Assembly (NCBI GenBank): GCA_002316345.1
Contig: DCDI01000142.1
Span: 6,257 to 12,768 of the forward strand
Origin: Phyllobacteriaceae bacterium UBA1059
GTDB lineage: Bacteria; Pseudomonadota; Alphaproteobacteria; Rhizobiales; Rhizobiaceae
Reading direction: 5' to 3'
DNA length: 6,512 bases
The number at the start of each line of letters is the position of its first letter. The first letter of the stretch is position 1. Positions 1 through 5,887 of this stretch are shown one piece after another. The notes under the pieces are model-generated. The model was not told where the DNA came from. It saw only the letters and a list, made by a program, of their open reading frames with translations, and did not search any database. The position numbers were made by a program, and so were the translations under genes.

Positions 1-327
1 CGCGCCGATGCCGACCGCGATGCCGTCTGCGCCCGAAACCAGCGGCTTCTTGGCGGTGGCGAGCGCGCGCAGGAAATCGAAGATTTCCTCGCCCTGGCTT
101 TCCCCGGACGCGATCTTCACAAAATCAGCGAGATCGTTGCCGGCCGAAAACGATCCTGGCACGCCAAGAATGACATGCACGCGCACGGCATCATCGGCAT
201 CCCCCGCCCGTAAAGCGGCAGCCATTGCGGTATACATGGCGAAGGTCAGCGCGTTCTTCTTTTCGGGACGGTTGATGCGGATAACGTTGATCGCGCCGCG
301 CCGTTCGATCTGGATGTGCTCGCTCAT
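1..327 (-). CDS. Enoyl-CoA hydratase/isomerase family protein (crotonase fold), N-terminal 109 residues, cut by the window edge
   Basis: The visible part reads from ATG at 327 to the window edge, so the C-terminal half or more is missing (the family is usually about 250-270 residues). It begins MSEHIQIERRGAINVIRINR, followed by RPEKKNAL (residues 20-27), the usual first block of crotonases. PGSFSAGNDLADF (57-69) carries the first oxyanion-hole segment, and KPLVSGADGIAVGIGA (94-109) is the start of the second. Known family members hydrate trans-2-enoyl-CoA or shift its double bond in fatty-acid oxidation in the cytoplasm. The GNDLxxF and AVGIGA wording is closer to the delta3,delta2-enoyl-CoA isomerase-like subgroup than to classical hydratases with AxGGGxE, so the exact reaction is open, and the catalytic acidic residues are off-window. 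The start is supported by a GAGGG-type ribosome binding site a few bases upstream. The gene lies 13 bases after the acyl-CoA dehydrogenase stop, so the two are almost certainly co-transcribed. Confidence 0.88.
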   Translation of the reverse strand, partial: MSEHIQIERRGAINVIRINRPEKKNALTFAMYTAMAAALRAGDADDAVRVHVILGVPGSFSAGNDLADFVKIASGESQGEEIFDFLRALATAKKPLVSGADGIAVGIGA

Positions 328-340
328 CTTGCGTCCCTCT

Positions 341-2113
341 TCAGCCAAGCGCGACACGGGCAGCGTCAAGGCTTTCCGCACCCTCGATCACCCGCGCCTT
401 TAACGCAGCACTCTCGCCCACCAGGTTCTCCGCAAAGAAGCGGCAGAGCGCCCGTCGCGCAGCACCGGTATCCGCCACCGCCGCACGGGCCAGATAGGCA
501 CCGCCGGCGGCCAGACCGAACAGGCGGAGGTAGGGCGTTGCACCCGCCAGCGCCTCGTTCATCCGACCTTCGCCAAGCGCCGATTGAAGCCAGCTCGTCG
601 CGTCATCCAGATCGTTGATCGCGCTGTCCAGCCGATCAGCCGCGTTGCCGAGATCGGCCGAGTTCGACGCACGCAAAGCCGCAACATCCTGGCGCAGTTC
701 TGCAATATAGCCTGCCACCTGCGCCCCGCCTGATTGCGGCAGCTTGCGCGTCACGAGGTCGATCGCCTGAATGCCGTTGGTGCCTTCATAGATCGGTGCG
801 ATCCGGGCATCGCGATAGAAGATCGCCGCGCCGGTCTCCTCGATGAAGCCCATACCGCCATGCACCTGCACGCCGATCGACGCCACCTCGACACCGATAT
901 CCGTCGAGAAGGCTTTGGCGACCGGCGTCAAAAGATTGGCGCGTTCCTGCCAGTGCCTGACTTCATCACCGTCCGACGAGCGCGCGCGGTCGAGCGCATT
1001 GGCGCAAGCGTAGCAGATCGAGCGCGCGACCGATGTCAGCGCCTTCATGGTCAAGATATTGCGCTGAATATCGGGATGCTCGATGATCGCGCTCATTCCC
1101 TCAATGGCACCACCCGCCGCCTTGCCCTGCCGACGCTCCTGCGCGTACTCCTTGGCCTTCTGATAAGCCGCTTCCGCGATGCCCACGCCCTCGATGCCGA
1201 CATTGAGGCGCGCGTTGTTCATCATGGTGAACATGCAGGCGAGGCCGCGATTTTCTTCGCCAAGCAGATAGCCGATCGCGCCGGCCTCACCGCTCTCGCC
1301 CTTGCCATCGCCAAAGATCATCGTGCAGGTCGGCGAGCCGTGAATGCCGATTTTGTGCTCGATGGAGGCACAAAACACATCGTTGCGCGTCCCAAGCGAG
1401 CCGTCATCCTTCACGAGGAACTTCGGCACCACGAACAACGAGATGCCCCGCGTGCCGGCCGGTGCATCAGGCAGTCGCGCGAGAACGAGATGGACGATGT
1501 TGTCGGTGATGTCGTGCTCGCCATAGGTGATGAAGATCTTCTGCCCGAAGATGCGGTAGGTGCCATCTTCTTTGCGTTCGGCACACGTACGCAGCGCCGC
1601 CAGATCTGATCCGGCCTGCGGTTCGGTCAGGTTCATCGTGCCGGTCCATTCGCCCGACACCAGCTTTTCCAGGTAGGTCGCCTTCAGCGCGTCCGAGCCA
1701 TGCTTGTCCAGCGCCTCGACCGCGCCCATGGTGAGCAGCGGCCCAAGACCAAAGGCCATAGAGGCCGCGCTCCACATCTCATTGGCGGCAACATTGATCA
1801 TCACCGGCAGACCCTGGCCGCCAAATTCTTCCGGCCCGGACAACCCATTCCAGCCGCCTTCGCGCCAGCGATGATAAAGGTCCGCCCATCCGGCCGGCAT
1901 GGTCACCGCGCCATCCTTCCAGCGCGCACCTTCCTGATCGCCCGACAGGTTCAGAGGCGCAATCTCCTCGCCCGCAAAGCGCCCGGCCTCACTTAGGATC
2001 GCATCCACCAGATCATCCGAAAGATCGCCATAGCGACCCTTTTCGAGATCAGGTGCAAGCCCCGCAACCTGCTTGAGGGTAAAGGCGATGTCGTCGACCG
2101 GCGCGCGATACAT
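341..2113 (-). CDS. Long-form acyl-CoA dehydrogenase (about 590 residues, DmdC/FadE-like)
   Basis: This FAD-dependent enzyme would oxidise an acyl-CoA to the trans-2-enoyl-CoA and pass electrons to electron-transfer flavoprotein. At 590 residues it is longer than the classical family of about 380. Residues 1-35 (MYRAPVDDIAFTLKQVAGL and following) match the short N-terminal extension typical of the long bacterial branch. The helical N-domain covers roughly 37-155. TEPQAGSD (163-170) starts the beta domain, with GIHGSPT at 256-262. The C-terminal helical domain holds VHGGMGFIEE (417-426) and IYEGTNGIQ (441-449), where E443 is the expected catalytic base. Residues from about 465 to 585 form the extra C-terminal domain of this branch. 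3-Methylmercaptopropionyl-CoA dehydrogenase (DmdC) belongs to the same branch, but so do many enzymes of unknown chain-length preference, so I give no symbol. GGAGG lies 7 bases before the ATG at 2113. The crotonase gene follows immediately, giving two consecutive beta-oxidation steps. A palindrome at 2129-2146 suggests repressor control. Confidence 0.95.
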   Translation of the reverse strand: MYRAPVDDIAFTLKQVAGLAPDLEKGRYGDLSDDLVDAILSEAGRFAGEEIAPLNLSGDQEGARWKDGAVTMPAGWADLYHRWREGGWNGLSGPEEFGGQGLPVMINVAANEMWSAASMAFGLGPLLTMGAVEALDKHGSDALKATYLEKLVSGEWTGTMNLTEPQAGSDLAALRTCAERKEDGTYRIFGQKIFITYGEHDITDNIVHLVLARLPDAPAGTRGISLFVVPKFLVKDDGSLGTRNDVFCASIEHKIGIHGSPTCTMIFGDGKGESGEAGAIGYLLGEENRGLACMFTMMNNARLNVGIEGVGIAEAAYQKAKEYAQERRQGKAAGGAIEGMSAIIEHPDIQRNILTMKALTSVARSICYACANALDRARSSDGDEVRHWQERANLLTPVAKAFSTDIGVEVASIGVQVHGGMGFIEETGAAIFYRDARIAPIYEGTNGIQAIDLVTRKLPQSGGAQVAGYIAELRQDVAALRASNSADLGNAADRLDSAINDLDDATSWLQSALGEGRMNEALAGATPYLRLFGLAAGGAYLARAAVADTGAARRALCRFFAENLVGESAALKARVIEGAESLDAARVALG

Positions 2114-2128
2114 GCAAGATCCTCCGTA

Positions 2129-2146
2129 GTCTAACGCGTGTTAGAC
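2129..2146 (-). promoter_or_regulatory. 18-base palindrome just upstream of the acyl-CoA dehydrogenase, probable repressor operator
   Basis: The plus-strand sequence is GTCTAACGCGTGTTAGAC: two perfect 7-base arms, GTCTAAC and GTTAGAC, around GCGT. It ends 3 bases from the GGAGG ribosome binding site (2121-2125) and 15 bases from the start codon. It is not followed by a T run in the direction of transcription, so a terminator is unlikely. Size and symmetry fit an operator for a dimeric regulator. TetR-family repressors that sense acyl-CoAs commonly control beta-oxidation operons from such sites, so this family is the inferred binder, but no regulator gene is in the window. A weak promoter guess, TTCAAA with a 17-base spacer to TAACAC, would put the -10 inside the palindrome, but I would not rely on it. 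Confidence 0.6.
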
Positions 2147-2186
2147 GGTTTTCAGAGGCTTTTGAAGAGGCCGCGCGCCGTACGCG

Positions 2187-3446
2187 TCAGACGGCCCGCC
2201 ACCCAATATCGCGGCGGCAGAAGCCTTCCGGCCAGTCGATGCGGTCAACCGCCTCGTAGGCCTTGGCCTGCGCTTCGCGCACGGTCGATGCCCTAGCGGT
2301 CACGTTGAGCACACGCCCGCCGCTGGCCACAAGCGCGCCATCCTTCAACGCCGTACCGGCTTGAAAGACCTTGGCGTCCTCACGCGCTGCCGTGTTGACG
2401 CCCTTGATGACGGTTCCCGTCCGTGGCTTAGCAGGATAGCCCTCCGCTGCCATGACCACCGTCAGTGCCGTGTCGTGACTCCAGGACAACGCCTGATCTG
2501 CCAACCGGCCATCCGCTGCTGCATGAAGCACTTCCAGCAAATCGCTTTCCAGCCGCATCATGAGCACCTGGCATTCCGGATCGCCGAAGCGGACATTGTA
2601 TTCGATGAGCTTGGGGCCATCCTTCGTCAGCATCAGGCCGGCAAACAGCACGCCTGAAAATGGCATACCGATCTCGCTCATTCCAAGCAGCGTCGGCGCG
2701 ATGATTTCGCGCATCACCGCCATCTCGACCTCATGCGTGAAAGCGGGCGCTGGTGAATAGGCGCCCATGCCACCGGTGTTCGGCCCCGTATCACCGTCAC
2801 CGACGCGCTTGTGATCCTGCGCTGCGCCGAAAGCCAAGGCCGCGCTGCCGTCGCACAGACAGAAGAAGCTGACTTCCTCGCCTTCCAGGAACTCCTCGAC
2901 CACCAGTTCCGCACCAGCCGCGCCGAAGCTGCCGTCGAAGCAGGCGTCCACCGCATCCAGCGCTTCCTGCGCGGTCATGGCCACCGTCACACCCTTGCCT
3001 GCCGCCAGACCATCCGCCTTCACCACGATCGGCGCGCCTTTGGCCTCGATATAGGCGCGCGCGTCGGACGCGTTGTCGAAGCGGCCGTAAGCAGCAGTGG
3101 GGATGTCAAAGCGGGCGCAAAGATCCTTGGTGAACCCCTTCGAACCCTCGAGCTGCGCCGCCGCCTTGCTCGGCCCGAACACCTTGATGCCGGCTTCGCG
3201 CAACGCGTCGGACAAACCATCCACCAGCGGCGCTTCCGGCCCGATCACGACGAGTTCGATCGCCTTGTCGCGGCAGAAGGAAACAACCGCGGCATGATCC
3301 GTCACCGCAAGCTCAACCAGCTCAGCATGCTCAGCAATGCCCGGGTTGCCCGGCGCGGCGTACAGCTTCGTCAACTTTGGCGACGACGCGATCTTCCAAG
3401 CCAGCGCATGTTCGCGGCCACCGGAGCCGATCAGGAGAACGTTCAT
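2187..3446 (-). CDS. purD: Phosphoribosylamine-glycine ligase (GAR synthetase)
   Basis: PurD joins phosphoribosylamine and glycine using ATP to form glycinamide ribonucleotide, the second step of purine synthesis in the cytoplasm. The 419-residue protein is near the usual 420-430. The N-terminal domain starts MNVLLIGSGGREHALAWK, the standard PurD opening. The ATP-grasp region includes KADGLAAGKG (143-152), VVEEFLEGEEVSF (182-194) and PNTGGMGAYSP (222-232). The family signature RFGDPECQ is at 286-293, with the C-terminal domain after it. I chose ATG at 3446 because it gives the family N-terminus; a TTG at 3455 would add three residues (MFL) without similarity. No good Shine-Dalgarno sequence precedes either start. 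The toxin gene yoeB ends 70 bases upstream on the same strand with no clear terminator between, so read-through is possible. The acyl-CoA dehydrogenase begins 73 bases downstream and is probably a separate unit. Confidence 0.97.
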   Translation of the reverse strand: MNVLLIGSGGREHALAWKIASSPKLTKLYAAPGNPGIAEHAELVELAVTDHAAVVSFCRDKAIELVVIGPEAPLVDGLSDALREAGIKVFGPSKAAAQLEGSKGFTKDLCARFDIPTAAYGRFDNASDARAYIEAKGAPIVVKADGLAAGKGVTVAMTAQEALDAVDACFDGSFGAAGAELVVEEFLEGEEVSFFCLCDGSAALAFGAAQDHKRVGDGDTGPNTGGMGAYSPAPAFTHEVEMAVMREIIAPTLLGMSEIGMPFSGVLFAGLMLTKDGPKLIEYNVRFGDPECQVLMMRLESDLLEVLHAAADGRLADQALSWSHDTALTVVMAAEGYPAKPRTGTVIKGVNTAAREDAKVFQAGTALKDGALVASGGRVLNVTARASTVREAQAKAYEAVDRIDWPEGFCRRDIGWRAV

Positions 3447-3516
3447 GAGAAACAATGGTCCGCAAGAGTCTTGAGTTCCCGCCTAAGGGTGGGAGGTAGG
3501 AAAGGCAAGATTGACG

Positions 3517-3786
3517 CTAGCGTTCGTAGTGGAAACGGCAGGCGGAGATTTCAACGACCTGATCTTCGCCTTTGCCCGTCACGCGATAGATAATGCGGTG
3601 TTCATGCGAGAGCCGCCTCGACCACCAACCGGAAAGCTCACGTCGAAGCGGCTCTGGCTTGCCGGTGCCTTCGAAAGGGTGCCGACGAATTTCCTTTATA
3701 ATTTCATTGAGGCGCGCGAGCATCTTTGGATCGGCTTGCCAGAAGAGGTAGTCGCCCCATCCGCGTTCGGTCCAAAGAACCTTCAC
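3517..3786 (-). CDS. yoeB: YoeB-family toxin, ribosome-dependent mRNA interferase
   Basis: The 89-residue product aligns by eye along its whole length with E. coli YoeB (84 residues): MKVLWTERGWGDYLFWQ at the start, RRHPFEGTGKPEPLRRELSG in the middle, WWSRRLSHEHRIIYRV, and ACRFHYER at the end. YoeB folds like RelE, binds the ribosomal A site and cleaves mRNA during translation. The residues corresponding to E. coli E46, R65, H83 and Y84 are present here as E45, R64, H86 and Y87, so the toxin looks intact. The start is GTG at 3786; its GTGA overlaps the TGA stop of the upstream antitoxin gene, a typical arrangement for translational coupling. No ATG in frame offers a better start. The stop is TAG at 3519-3517, inside a 10-base palindrome (ACGCTAGCGT). 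GC content is lower than in purD. Confidence 0.95.
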   Translation of the reverse strand: MKVLWTERGWGDYLFWQADPKMLARLNEIIKEIRRHPFEGTGKPEPLRRELSGWWSRRLSHEHRIIYRVTGKGEDQVVEISACRFHYER

Positions 3787-4052
3787 TTCATTTCCGTCTC
3801 AGGTTCGATCAGATCGTGTTCAAAAACATGACCGGCATTCGCCTCAGCAATGGACTGACGAAGATGTTCGGCATTGGCCGGATTGCCGAGCAAATAGAGC
3901 GTTTCCTGCATGCTTTCCCAATCCGCCAGAGGCAGCACGACGACCGCCTCATGTCTCTGGCGCGTTATCACCAGTTCAGTTCGGTCGGCTGTAACTTCGT
4001 CCAGATATTTTGCGACATTCGCACGGAAGTCGCTAACGGTTGCATAGCCCAT
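3783..4052 (-). CDS. yefM: YefM-family antitoxin (Phd/YefM superfamily)
   Basis: This 89-residue protein is the cognate antitoxin and autorepressor for the YoeB toxin encoded after it. The N-terminal half (MGYATVSDFRANVAKYLDEV, then ELVITRQRHEAVVVLPLADW) matches the Phd/YefM DNA-binding and dimerisation domain. QETLYLLGNPANAEHL (49-64) corresponds to the E. coli ETAYLLRSPANARRL segment. The acidic tail from about residue 65 (FEHDLIEPETEMK at the end) is the part that in known YefM proteins wraps the toxin and is flexible and protease-sensitive. ATG at 4052 has a strong GGAGG (4062-4058) 5 bases upstream. The order antitoxin then toxin with a 4-base overlap is standard. By family knowledge YefM alone binds its operator weakly and YefM-YoeB binds tightly; candidate sites are at 4071-4088. 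Confidence 0.94.
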   Translation of the reverse strand: MGYATVSDFRANVAKYLDEVTADRTELVITRQRHEAVVVLPLADWESMQETLYLLGNPANAEHLRQSIAEANAGHVFEHDLIEPETEMK

Positions 4053-4070
4053 CTAGGCCTCCAAAGATGA

Positions 4071-4104
4071 ACGTACATATACACGTACGCGTGCAACATA
4101 ACAA
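4071..4104 (-). promoter_or_regulatory. yefM-yoeB promoter with paired ACGTAC operator-like repeats
   Basis: Reading the minus strand, TTGTTA (4104-4099), a 17-base spacer and TATATG (4081-4076) form a plausible sigma-70-type promoter, placing the RNA start shortly before the GGAGG of yefM. Two ACGTAC hexamers lie at 4071-4076 and 4083-4088, spaced 12 bases apart, so they fall on about the same helical face and flank the -10 element. On the minus strand the first reads TGTACG, close to the TGTACA core of known E. coli YefM-YoeB operator sites. CACG (4082-4085) and CGTG (4089-4092) form a further short inverted repeat. I infer autorepression by YefM-YoeB here. The sites also lie in the 94-base gap before the divergent ubiA gene. 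Confidence 0.6.
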
Positions 4105-4146
4105 CCGTCTTGACGCTGCGCTTCGCCCCTGCCACTCCCGATCCCC

Positions 4147-5130
4147 ATGGAAACCATTCAATCGTCAGGCGTGCGCGGGCGCGTCAAGGATGCGCCGTCG
4201 GGGCACTGGGTCTATCGCCTGCTGCCGCGTGGGATGTGGCCCTATGCGCAGCTGGCCCGCTGGGACCGACCGATCGGCTGGCAGCTTTTGCTCTGGCCAT
4301 GCTGGTGGTCGGCGGCGATGGCGGCTGCGGCCAATGCCCAGGCCGGGGATCCACTGCTGAGCGTTCTGCCCTCGCCTTGGCACATCGTCCTGTTCCTGAT
4401 CGGCTCGATCGCCATGCGTGGCGCAGGCTGTACCTATAATGACATCGTGGATGTTGATATCGACGAGAAGGTATACCGGACCCGCTCGCGCCCGCTGCCG
4501 GCGGGTCAGGTCAGCCGCAAGCAGGCCTGGGCGTTTCTGGTTGCGCAGGCGCTGGTCGGCCTTGCAGTGCTGGTGCAGTTCAACAGCTTCGCGATTGTCA
4601 CAGGCCTTTGCGCGCTGATCCCGGTCGCGATCTATCCCTTCATGAAGCGCGTGACCGACTGGCCGCAGCTCTTTCTCGGCTTCGCCTTTTCATGGGGCGC
4701 GATGATGGGATGGGCAGCGTATTTCGGCCGGCTCGATGCCGCACCCATGCTGCTCTACTTCGGCGCGATCCTGTGGACCATCGGCTACGACACGCTTTAC
4801 GCCCATCAAGACAAGGAAGACGACGCGCTGGTCGGCGTGCGTTCAACAGCGCGGCTCTTCGGCGACCGAACCAAGGAAGCGCTGGTCTATCTGTATGGAG
4901 GCTCGCTGATCCTGTTCGCTTCGGCCTTCACGCTGGCGCAGGTGCCGCTGCCTGCGATGGCCGGACTGCTGGCCGCTGCCGCGCATATGTTCAGGCAGAT
5001 CCGCGTGCTCGATATCGACAACCCCGATCAGTGCCTGAAGCTCTTCCGGTCGAACAACACCGTGGGCTGGCTGATCTTCATCGGACTGATGGCGGGCGGC
5101 GGGTGGGCCGCTCTGCGCATCTATCTTTGA
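4147..5130 (+). CDS. ubiA: 4-hydroxybenzoate polyprenyltransferase
   Basis: UbiA attaches the polyprenyl tail to 4-hydroxybenzoate in ubiquinone synthesis and is an inner-membrane protein. The 327-residue protein is somewhat longer than the E. coli enzyme (about 290), with the extra length mainly at the N-terminus; WPYAQLARWDRPIGWQLLLW (31-50) opens the family core. The first Asp-rich motif is NDIVDVDID (98-106, with D99, D102 and D106), followed by RSRPLPAG. The second is YDTLYAHQDKEDD (214-226, with D222 and D226), followed by STARLFG. These bind the magnesium-diphosphate of the prenyl donor. Hydrophobic stretches near 80-95, 128-165, 175-192, 200-213, 247-280 and 306-322 fit a multi-helix membrane protein. 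ATG 4147 is the first in-frame ATG after a TGA at 4111-4113. No Shine-Dalgarno sequence precedes it, and CTTGAC at 4109-4114 may be a -35 element, so a very short leader or leaderless message is possible. Confidence 0.96.
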   Translation: METIQSSGVRGRVKDAPSGHWVYRLLPRGMWPYAQLARWDRPIGWQLLLWPCWWSAAMAAAANAQAGDPLLSVLPSPWHIVLFLIGSIAMRGAGCTYNDIVDVDIDEKVYRTRSRPLPAGQVSRKQAWAFLVAQALVGLAVLVQFNSFAIVTGLCALIPVAIYPFMKRVTDWPQLFLGFAFSWGAMMGWAAYFGRLDAAPMLLYFGAILWTIGYDTLYAHQDKEDDALVGVRSTARLFGDRTKEALVYLYGGSLILFASAFTLAQVPLPAMAGLLAAAAHMFRQIRVLDIDNPDQCLKLFRSNNTVGWLIFIGLMAGGGWAALRIYL

Positions 5131-5132
5131 AC

Positions 5133-5155
5133 CATCGCCTTAGTTGCGGGCGATG
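5133..5155. terminator. Hairpin at the convergent ubiA / 5140-5706 gene ends, possible bidirectional terminator
   Basis: CATCGCC at 5133-5139 and GGCGATG at 5149-5155 pair perfectly over 7 bases around a 9-base loop. The left arm fills the 9-base gap between the two convergent stop codons, and the loop begins with the minus-strand gene's stop. It starts 3 bases after the ubiA stop. Neither side has a long T run (ATCTCTT follows on the plus strand), so if it ends transcription it is a weak intrinsic signal or works mainly to protect 3' ends. Confidence 0.4.
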
Positions 5156-5706
5156 ATCTCTTCGCCGTCCACAACCAGACGCAGGCCGAGATTGCCGATC
5201 TTGCGGCGGGCAAGGAAACGCGGCCGGCGCGGCGCGGAGGTTGCACGCTTGCGGCGCGGCTTCGGCTCGCCATTGGTGACGCCGCCGATGGAATCTTCCA
5301 GCGTGCGCGCCACGCCGTCGGATTCCACCAGCAGCATCGGCAGGCGATAGGCTTCCGCCCAGGCGCGCCAGTCTGCGGCGACGTCGTCGAGATCATGCGC
5401 TACGAGCAGCGGCACGGAAAGCTGCGGGTCGGCATGATGCAGTTCGAGCGTCACCGTCACATGGCCGGTCTCGTCTTCCATCGCGCGCGCTGCGACGCCC
5501 TGGAATGCCGGTGCCGGCAGCGCGATCGTGACGGGCAAACCGCTGCGTTCGAGCCAGCGGCGGATAACGGCGCCACGCTTATCGATCGTGAAATGAACAT
5601 CCCCCTGTTCGTCGCGGCTGGCATAGGTCACCGCCTGCGGCAGGTGGAACGGGTCCAGGCGCATGTTGCTGCTGGCCCAAACCGGCTTCAATCCCGTGTT
5701 CATCAT
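5140..5706 (-). CDS. Uncharacterised 188-residue protein (possibly the DUF6101 family)
   Basis: I do not know a function. The protein starts MMNTGLKPVWASSNMRLDPF; residues 20-100 look like a beta-rich globular region (VTYASRDEQGDVHFTID, LPVTIALPAPAFQGVAARAM, GHVTVTLELHH). Residues 101-140 are more acidic and helical (HDLDDVAADWRAWAEAYRLP). Residues 149-169 are strongly basic, with 11 Lys/Arg in 21, before a final hydrophobic segment GNLGLRLVVDGEEII (171-185). No signal peptide or membrane helix is visible. From memory, such proteins are found beside ubiA in Rhizobiales and annotated as DUF6101, but I could not verify this. The basic stretch could bind nucleic acid or acidic lipid, which is speculation. 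Two ATGs lie in tandem (5706 and 5703); AGGAAGG is upstream, giving a usable ribosome binding site. It converges on ubiA with a 9-base gap. Confidence 0.85.
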   Translation of the reverse strand: MMNTGLKPVWASSNMRLDPFHLPQAVTYASRDEQGDVHFTIDKRGAVIRRWLERSGLPVTIALPAPAFQGVAARAMEDETGHVTVTLELHHADPQLSVPLLVAHDLDDVAADWRAWAEAYRLPMLLVESDGVARTLEDSIGGVTNGEPKPRRKRATSAPRRPRFLARRKIGNLGLRLVVDGEEIIARN

Positions 5707-5739
5707 CTCTCGCCTTCCTGTTCTTCCTGAGAGCCTCTT

Positions 5740-5778
5740 CCGGCTGGCCGGTTCAGCTTCCGGACCGGTTTTCCGGCC
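5740..5778 (-). repeat. Cluster of five CCGG tetramers forming nested inverted repeats
   Basis: CCGG occurs at 5740, 5748, 5760, 5765 and 5773. They build several competing stems: CCGGC-TG-GCCGG (5740-5751), CCGG-TTTT-CCGG (5765-5776), and GGCCGG (5746-5751) pairing with CCGGCC (5773-5778). The cluster lies 34-72 bases upstream of the start at 5706, so it is probably in the 5' leader of that gene and could shape its translation. No known riboswitch or thermometer motif is recognised. Confidence 0.45.
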
Positions 5779-5887
5779 TCGTTGAAGTGGAAGGTAGAGC
5801 GCGGTCCTTACCGCCGCACTTAAGAAGTTGGGTTAAGCAATTTCGGCTTTGCCAATGGTTATCGGAATGCAACCGTAATACATAAAT

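Noticed and set aside
8..403. Plus-strand open frame of 131 codons opposite the crotonase gene
   Set aside because: Antisense shadow of a recognisable enoyl-CoA hydratase/isomerase start that also runs across the operon junction.
734..1609. Plus-strand open frame of 291 codons inside the acyl-CoA dehydrogenase gene
   Set aside because: It is antisense to a clear gene with intact family motifs. Its translation is Arg/His/Asp-rich without recognisable motifs, as expected from the complement of a GC-rich gene.
3514..3523. Palindrome ACGCTAGCGT over the yoeB stop as a terminator
   Set aside because: There is no room for a loop and no T run follows; it is more likely chance or coding constraint.
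2811..3593. Plus-strand open frame of 260 codons opposite purD and the end of yoeB
   Set aside because: It spans two genuine minus-strand genes and the gap between them, and its translation shows no family resemblance.
4608..5156. Second plus-strand frame of 182 codons within ubiA
   Set aside because: Out-of-frame shadow; the ubiA frame carries both Asp-rich motifs and membrane segments, whereas this one is Arg-rich and lacks motifs.
5820..5837. TTAAG-type pair resembling a CtrA site (TTAA then TTAAG)
   Set aside because: The spacing between the two TTAA cores is 9 bases, not the 7 of the CtrA consensus, so it is not supported as a CtrA site.
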